From: Sandaracinaceae bacterium
GTDB lineage: Bacteria; Myxococcota_A; Polyangia; Polyangiales; Houyiibacteriaceae
DNA length: 64,000 nucleotides
NCBI GenBank assembly: GCA_016706685.1
Contig: JADJJE010000014.1
Coordinates: 248,001 to 312,000 of the forward strand
Direction: 5' to 3'
Part shown: one piece after another, positions 60,833 through 64,000 of the stretch
How positions within the stretch are numbered: the first letter of the stretch is position 1
Layout of the letters: every line of letters starts with the position of its first letter
The notes under the pieces: model-generated
Seen by the model: the letters and a program-made list of their open reading frames with translations, nothing else
Databases searched by the model: none
What the model was told of the DNA's origin: nothing
Position numbers and translations under genes: made by a program

Positions 60833-61117
60833 ATGCTTCGCACCTTCCTCACGCTCGGCCGTCTGCTCGCGCTCGTCAGCGCCCTCTTCATTCCGGCATG
60901 CCAGCTGGTGGTCGACTTCGACCGCGATCTCATCGTTCCAGACGCGGGCAGTGACGCCGGCGCAGCCGATGGTGCCACCAGCGACATGTCCACCGACGCC
61001 GACGCCGGCGCAGACGCCGCCTCGGACGACCTCGGCCCCGAAGACGCAGGCTTCGATGCCGGCTCGGACCTGGGGACCGACCAGGGCGACGACGCAGGCA
61101 CGGGCGATGCGGGCTGA
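60833..61117 (+). CDS. Small Asp/Ala-rich lipoprotein
   Basis: A 94-residue predicted lipoprotein: leader to ALFIPAC (Cys23) and the mature start QLVVDFDRDLIVPD, then an Asp/Ala/Gly-rich tail (DAGSDAGAADGATSD) with no predicted fold. Such small 'C-LIVDFDR'-type proteins occur in Myxococcota. The acidic tail may bind Ca or act as a spacer. It lies between the PEGA gene and the PQQ-repeat gene on the same strand; the gaps are 13 and 15 bp, so an operon is likely. No homologous function is known to me. Confidence 0.65.
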   Translation: MLRTFLTLGRLLALVSALFIPACQLVVDFDRDLIVPDAGSDAGAADGATSDMSTDADAGADAASDDLGPEDAGFDAGSDLGTDQGDDAGTGDAG

Positions 61118-61132
61118 AGCGACGCCGCTTGC

Positions 61133-62551
61133 GTGCGCCGGCTGGGACGCGCGCGCGTGAGTGGCCGCAAGCAGACGCTGCTGCTCGCCGCGATGTGGGC
61201 CGGCGCGCTGATCAGCGTTGGGGCGCTCACCGCTGCGCGCATGCGCGGCGGCGGGGACAGCGGCGTCGGCCCCGAGCCCATCGTGACGGGCCTCTCGGCT
61301 GCCACGTCGGACGGCGGGGTCGCGCTGCCCGCCTTGCGAGAGCCGCGTGGCGGCCGAGCCCCGTTCCGCTCGTATCGAGGGGACGCGCGTCACACCGGCC
61401 GCACGGCCATCGTGGGCCCGCGCGAGCCGCGGCTGCGCTTCGCTTTCGCAACGGGCGGGATGATCAAGGGGCAGGTGGTGGTCGACGAGGCCGGGCGGCT
61501 CTGGTTCGGGACGCTGGGTGCCCTTGGTGTTGGGCTGAACGCGCCACCCGAGCCCGGCGAGCTCATCGCGCTGAGCCGTGCCGGCGACGTGCTGCTGCGT
61601 CGCCCGCTGGGTGCCGACGTCTACAGCACGCCGCTGGTCACCAACGACCGCGTCTACGTGGGCTCCGACGCCGACCGCTTCTTCTCGTTCACGTTCGCGG
61701 GGGAGCGGCGCTTCGAACTCGAGACCGGGGATGACGCGGACACCGGCGCCACGCTCGGCGCTGATGATGCGCTCTACTTCGCTTCAGGGCGCTGGCTCTG
61801 GGCCACCGAGCGCTCGGGCACGGCGCGCTTCCGCTTCGAGGCGCAGGGCAAGATCTACACCTCGCCCGCCATCGCGCCCGACGGCACCATCTACATCGGC
61901 TCGCAGGACGACTATCTCTATGCCCTGTCTCCCACCGGAGAGCTGCGGTGGCGTCATCGCGCGGGCGACGACATCGACTCGAGCCCCGTGGTGGGGGACG
62001 ACGGGGCCATCTACTTCGGGTCCGACGACCGACGCGTGCACGCCCTCGAGCCGGACGGCAGCGAGCGCTTCTCGGTGGACGTGGGCGGCTACGTGCGGGC
62101 ACCCGTCGCCCTCACGCACGACGGAGGCATCGTGGTGGCCGTGATGGGCCCCCGGCCGCGCGTCGTGTCGTTGGATGCCGTTAGCGGTGAGGTGCGCTTC
62201 TCGTTCAACCTGCCGCTCACCGACTCGCCCGAGATGGGCGCGCTCTCCGGGCCGCTGGTCGACGGGGAGGGCTCCATCTACTTCGGCGCGCACGACGACT
62301 TCATCTATTCGCTGAGTCGCACGGGTGGCCTGCGCTGGGCGTTCCGTGTGGAGGGTGACGTGGACGCGCCGCCCATGCTGGATGCCGACGGAGCGCTCTA
62401 TGTGGGCTGCGACGACGGTCGCCTCTACGCCCTCGAGGGAGACGGTCCGGCGCCCGCGGCCGACGCCGGGGTCGCTGCCGCGGCGAGCGCCGACGCAGGT
62501 CCGGTTGACGCTGCGTCCGTCGAGGCCGAAGGACGCGATCAGGGGCGCTGA
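61133..62551 (+). CDS. PQQ-repeat beta-propeller protein (BamB-like), membrane-anchored
   Basis: A 472-residue protein. One hydrophobic anchor lies at about 14-35 (TLLLAAMWAGALISVGALT), then a propeller of PQQ-type repeats (DGTIYIGSQDDYLYAL, DGAIYFGSDDRRVHAL, GSIYFGAHDDFIYSL, GALYVGCDDGRLYAL). The Ala/Asp-rich C-terminal tail resembles the neighbouring lipoprotein. It looks like a periplasmic scaffold or a PQQ-fold sensor rather than a dehydrogenase, because no quinone-enzyme active-site residues stand out. Start is GTG at 61133; a GTG at 61157 is an alternative. Confidence 0.8.
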   Translation: MRRLGRARVSGRKQTLLLAAMWAGALISVGALTAARMRGGGDSGVGPEPIVTGLSAATSDGGVALPALREPRGGRAPFRSYRGDARHTGRTAIVGPREPRLRFAFATGGMIKGQVVVDEAGRLWFGTLGALGVGLNAPPEPGELIALSRAGDVLLRRPLGADVYSTPLVTNDRVYVGSDADRFFSFTFAGERRFELETGDDADTGATLGADDALYFASGRWLWATERSGTARFRFEAQGKIYTSPAIAPDGTIYIGSQDDYLYALSPTGELRWRHRAGDDIDSSPVVGDDGAIYFGSDDRRVHALEPDGSERFSVDVGGYVRAPVALTHDGGIVVAVMGPRPRVVSLDAVSGEVRFSFNLPLTDSPEMGALSGPLVDGEGSIYFGAHDDFIYSLSRTGGLRWAFRVEGDVDAPPMLDADGALYVGCDDGRLYALEGDGPAPAADAGVAAAASADAGPVDAASVEAEGRDQGR

Positions 62552-62580
62552 GTCCGCTCTGGAGCGCCCACCTGGCGCCC

Positions 62581-64000
62581 CTACTTCTTCTTTGCCCCGA
62601 ACAGCTTCGACAGGACGGACGCGGGCTTCTCTTCTGCCGCTGGGCCGCTGGTCTGACCACGCATGCGGGCGAGGCGCAGCTCACGGGCGGCGTCCACGTG
62701 CTTGGGGTTGAGCTCCACGATGCGCTCGAAGTGCTTCACCGCGTTGGGGGTGTCCCCAACGCGCTTGTACAGGAAGGCGAGCGTCAGCAGCGCCTGCTCG
62801 TGCTTGTCGTTCTGCGCCAGTGCCCGCTGTGCGAGCTGGATGATGACCTCTCGCGGCGACTCGGTGTCCCGCTGCAGCAGCACCCAAGCCTTCATCGCCG
62901 GGTAGTCCGGCTCGTCGGGCGAGAGGTCCATGCTCTTGTCCAACAACGCGATGGCCTGGGCCCACTCCTTGCGGCGCACCAGCACCTCGGCCTTCTCGAA
63001 CTCGAGCGCGGCCGTGAGAATGGCAGCCAGCTTTCGATCGGCCGCGGGTGACCCGCCCCCACCCTGCACCGCCTTGAAGTGAGCCTTTCGCTTCTCGGGA
63101 TCCAACAGGGTGTTCTTGGCCTCGGTCAGGTGCCGGAAGATGGTGTCCACGTACTGCCGCAGCGGCGCCAGCTCCGCCGGCAGGCGGTCGGGGTGGAAGC
63201 GCTTGATGCGGTCCACGTATCCGTCGCTGATCGCGTCATCGAGCACGGTGTTGTCCACCCCCAGCATCTGGAAGTAGTTCTCGGTGTCGATGGCTGCGAA
63301 CCGGCTCTGCACATCGCGCCACAGAGTCTCGTGGGCGCTGGACAACCCGGCGGGCGGGTTGGGCGGGCCAGCGGGCCCACTCACCATGCTGGTCCGCGCG
63401 GGCGCCGCCTCGGCCGGCGCAGGGGCGCCTGGGGGCGGCATGCTGTCCAGCGAGGGCATGTCCGAAAAACGCGCGCCCGCCGGGCGGCTCGTCTGCGACG
63501 GCGGCGCGAAGCTGGGCAACGCAGACGAGGAGCTGAGCTCTCCGGTGTAGTCGTCCTGGCGCACGGGGGCGGGCGCCAGGCAGCGCGTGATGGCCAGCAG
63601 GTAGAGCGTGCGCGTGGCGACGCGTGGGTCCCCCGACATCTGGACCCAGTCCGAGATGGAGTGCTGGCTGGCCTGCACCAGCTCCACGACGGCCTGCTCC
63701 TTGGGGATGAGACCGAGCGCGTTGATGTCGATGGTGCGCACCAGGCGATAGGCGGGCTCGCGCAGCCGCCCGAGCACGCTCTCCATCACATCACGGCGCG
63801 CGCCGCCTCGTGCGGCCGCCGCGATCAAGGCGTAGACGTGATCGCTGGTGAACAGCACGCCCTCCATGCCCGTGACCAAGTCTTGGTCGTAGAACGCGAA
63901 AGGCGCGTTGGTGCGATGGAAGAGTGCGAGCATGCCCCGCGACAGGTCGGTGGCGGGCTCCACCAGCCGGCCGGCGATGATGTGGCCACGACGAAAAAGC
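62581..64000 (-). CDS. DUF4388-J-domain-TPR protein, 5' end cut by window
   Basis: About 472 codons in frame; the gene runs off the right edge (LFRRGHIIAGRLVEPATD continues upstream of the first start-like codon at 63963). Visible order: the end of a DUF4388-like region (RRGHIIAGRL), a helical region to about 160, a Pro/Ser-rich linker, a J-domain-like part (YFQMLGVDNTVLDDAI, RIKRFHPDRLP with the HPD triad), and TPR repeats to the end (EAKNTLLDPEKRKAHFK; FLYKRVGDTPNAVKHFERIVELNP). The last residues are Lys-rich (KLFGAKKK). Similar multi-domain proteins occur in Myxococcota near kinases; DnaK partnership via HPD is plausible. Confidence 0.82.
   Translation of the reverse strand, partial: LFRRGHIIAGRLVEPATDLSRGMLALFHRTNAPFAFYDQDLVTGMEGVLFTSDHVYALIAAAARGGARRDVMESVLGRLREPAYRLVRTIDINALGLIPKEQAVVELVQASQHSISDWVQMSGDPRVATRTLYLLAITRCLAPAPVRQDDYTGELSSSSALPSFAPPSQTSRPAGARFSDMPSLDSMPPPGAPAPAEAAPARTSMVSGPAGPPNPPAGLSSAHETLWRDVQSRFAAIDTENYFQMLGVDNTVLDDAISDGYVDRIKRFHPDRLPAELAPLRQYVDTIFRHLTEAKNTLLDPEKRKAHFKAVQGGGGSPAADRKLAAILTAALEFEKAEVLVRRKEWAQAIALLDKSMDLSPDEPDYPAMKAWVLLQRDTESPREVIIQLAQRALAQNDKHEQALLTLAFLYKRVGDTPNAVKHFERIVELNPKHVDAARELRLARMRGQTSGPAAEEKPASVLSKLFGAKKK

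Noticed and set aside
62581..63963. GTG at 63963 as the true start of the last gene
   Set aside because: The frame is open to the window edge and the extra residues look like DUF4388 sequence, so the gene is cut by the edge.
1..64000. tRNA, rRNA, prophage, integrase or insertion sequence
   Set aside because: None seen; gaps are short and no transposase, integrase or tRNA-like fold was recognised.

Overview
The window is G+C-rich chromosomal DNA with short intergenic gaps and many 4-bp ATGA/GTGA gene overlaps. Gene content points to a predatory or social 'deltaproteobacterium', most likely Myxococcota (Polyangia/Sandaracinaceae-like; this is inference). The signs are two Ser/Thr protein kinases, a hybrid histidine kinase with HPt, GGDEF proteins, a DUF4388-J-domain-TPR protein, PEGA, FG-GAP and lamin-tail secreted proteins, and Asp/Ala-rich lipoproteins. 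I see no rRNA, tRNA, CRISPR array, prophage or insertion sequence.

Layout. 0-3.3 kb: the 3' end of polA, a FemAB-like acyltransferase, a membrane metallophosphoesterase and a DUF4336 protein. 3.3-11.8 kb: a complete Wsp-type surface-sensing chemosensory system (wspA-B-C-D-E-F on the minus strand, each junction overlapping by 4 bp), with the diguanylate cyclase wspR divergent from wspA. The receiver of WspF looks unable to accept phosphate. 11.8-14 kb: an unknown protein, a lamin-tail lipoprotein and a small membrane protein. 14.2-20.5 kb: a flavin monooxygenase behind a palindrome, converging on a MacAB-TolC-like tripartite exporter operon. 20.6-29.5 kb: two alpha/beta hydrolases, a SRPBCC protein, a CreD-like membrane protein, a membrane GGDEF cyclase divergent from a hybrid histidine kinase, a thioesterase and a DUF937 protein.

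29.5-36.5 kb: a PhoX-like Tat protein, a flippase-like/alkaline-phosphatase-superfamily fusion, an FG-GAP lipoprotein and a GloB-like hydrolase. 36.6-42.1 kb: a minus-strand run purT - inverted hexanucleotide arrays - SDR - hemB - a protein with three tandem DsbA domains. 42.2-47.5 kb: an ECF sigma factor, a MarR regulator, an epimerase, an aldehyde dehydrogenase and a Ser/Thr kinase. 47.6-51.8 kb: a NikR-led operon with two lipoproteins and a TonB-dependent receptor, probably for nickel uptake across the outer membrane. 51.8-57.4 kb: cysD, cysN with a degenerate CysC-like tail, metK and a DprE1-like FAD oxidoreductase. 57.4-64 kb: a zinc-ribbon Ser/Thr kinase, a TPR-PEGA membrane protein, an Asp-rich lipoprotein, a PQQ-repeat propeller protein and the DUF4388-J-TPR protein, cut by the right edge.

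How it works together. The Wsp block should couple surface contact at WspA to cyclic-di-GMP made by WspR; a second GGDEF enzyme sits at 24-25 kb. The NikR block is a self-contained metal-responsive unit. Several genes without a Shine-Dalgarno sequence have a -10-like hexamer only 5-14 nt before the start codon, suggesting leaderless transcription.
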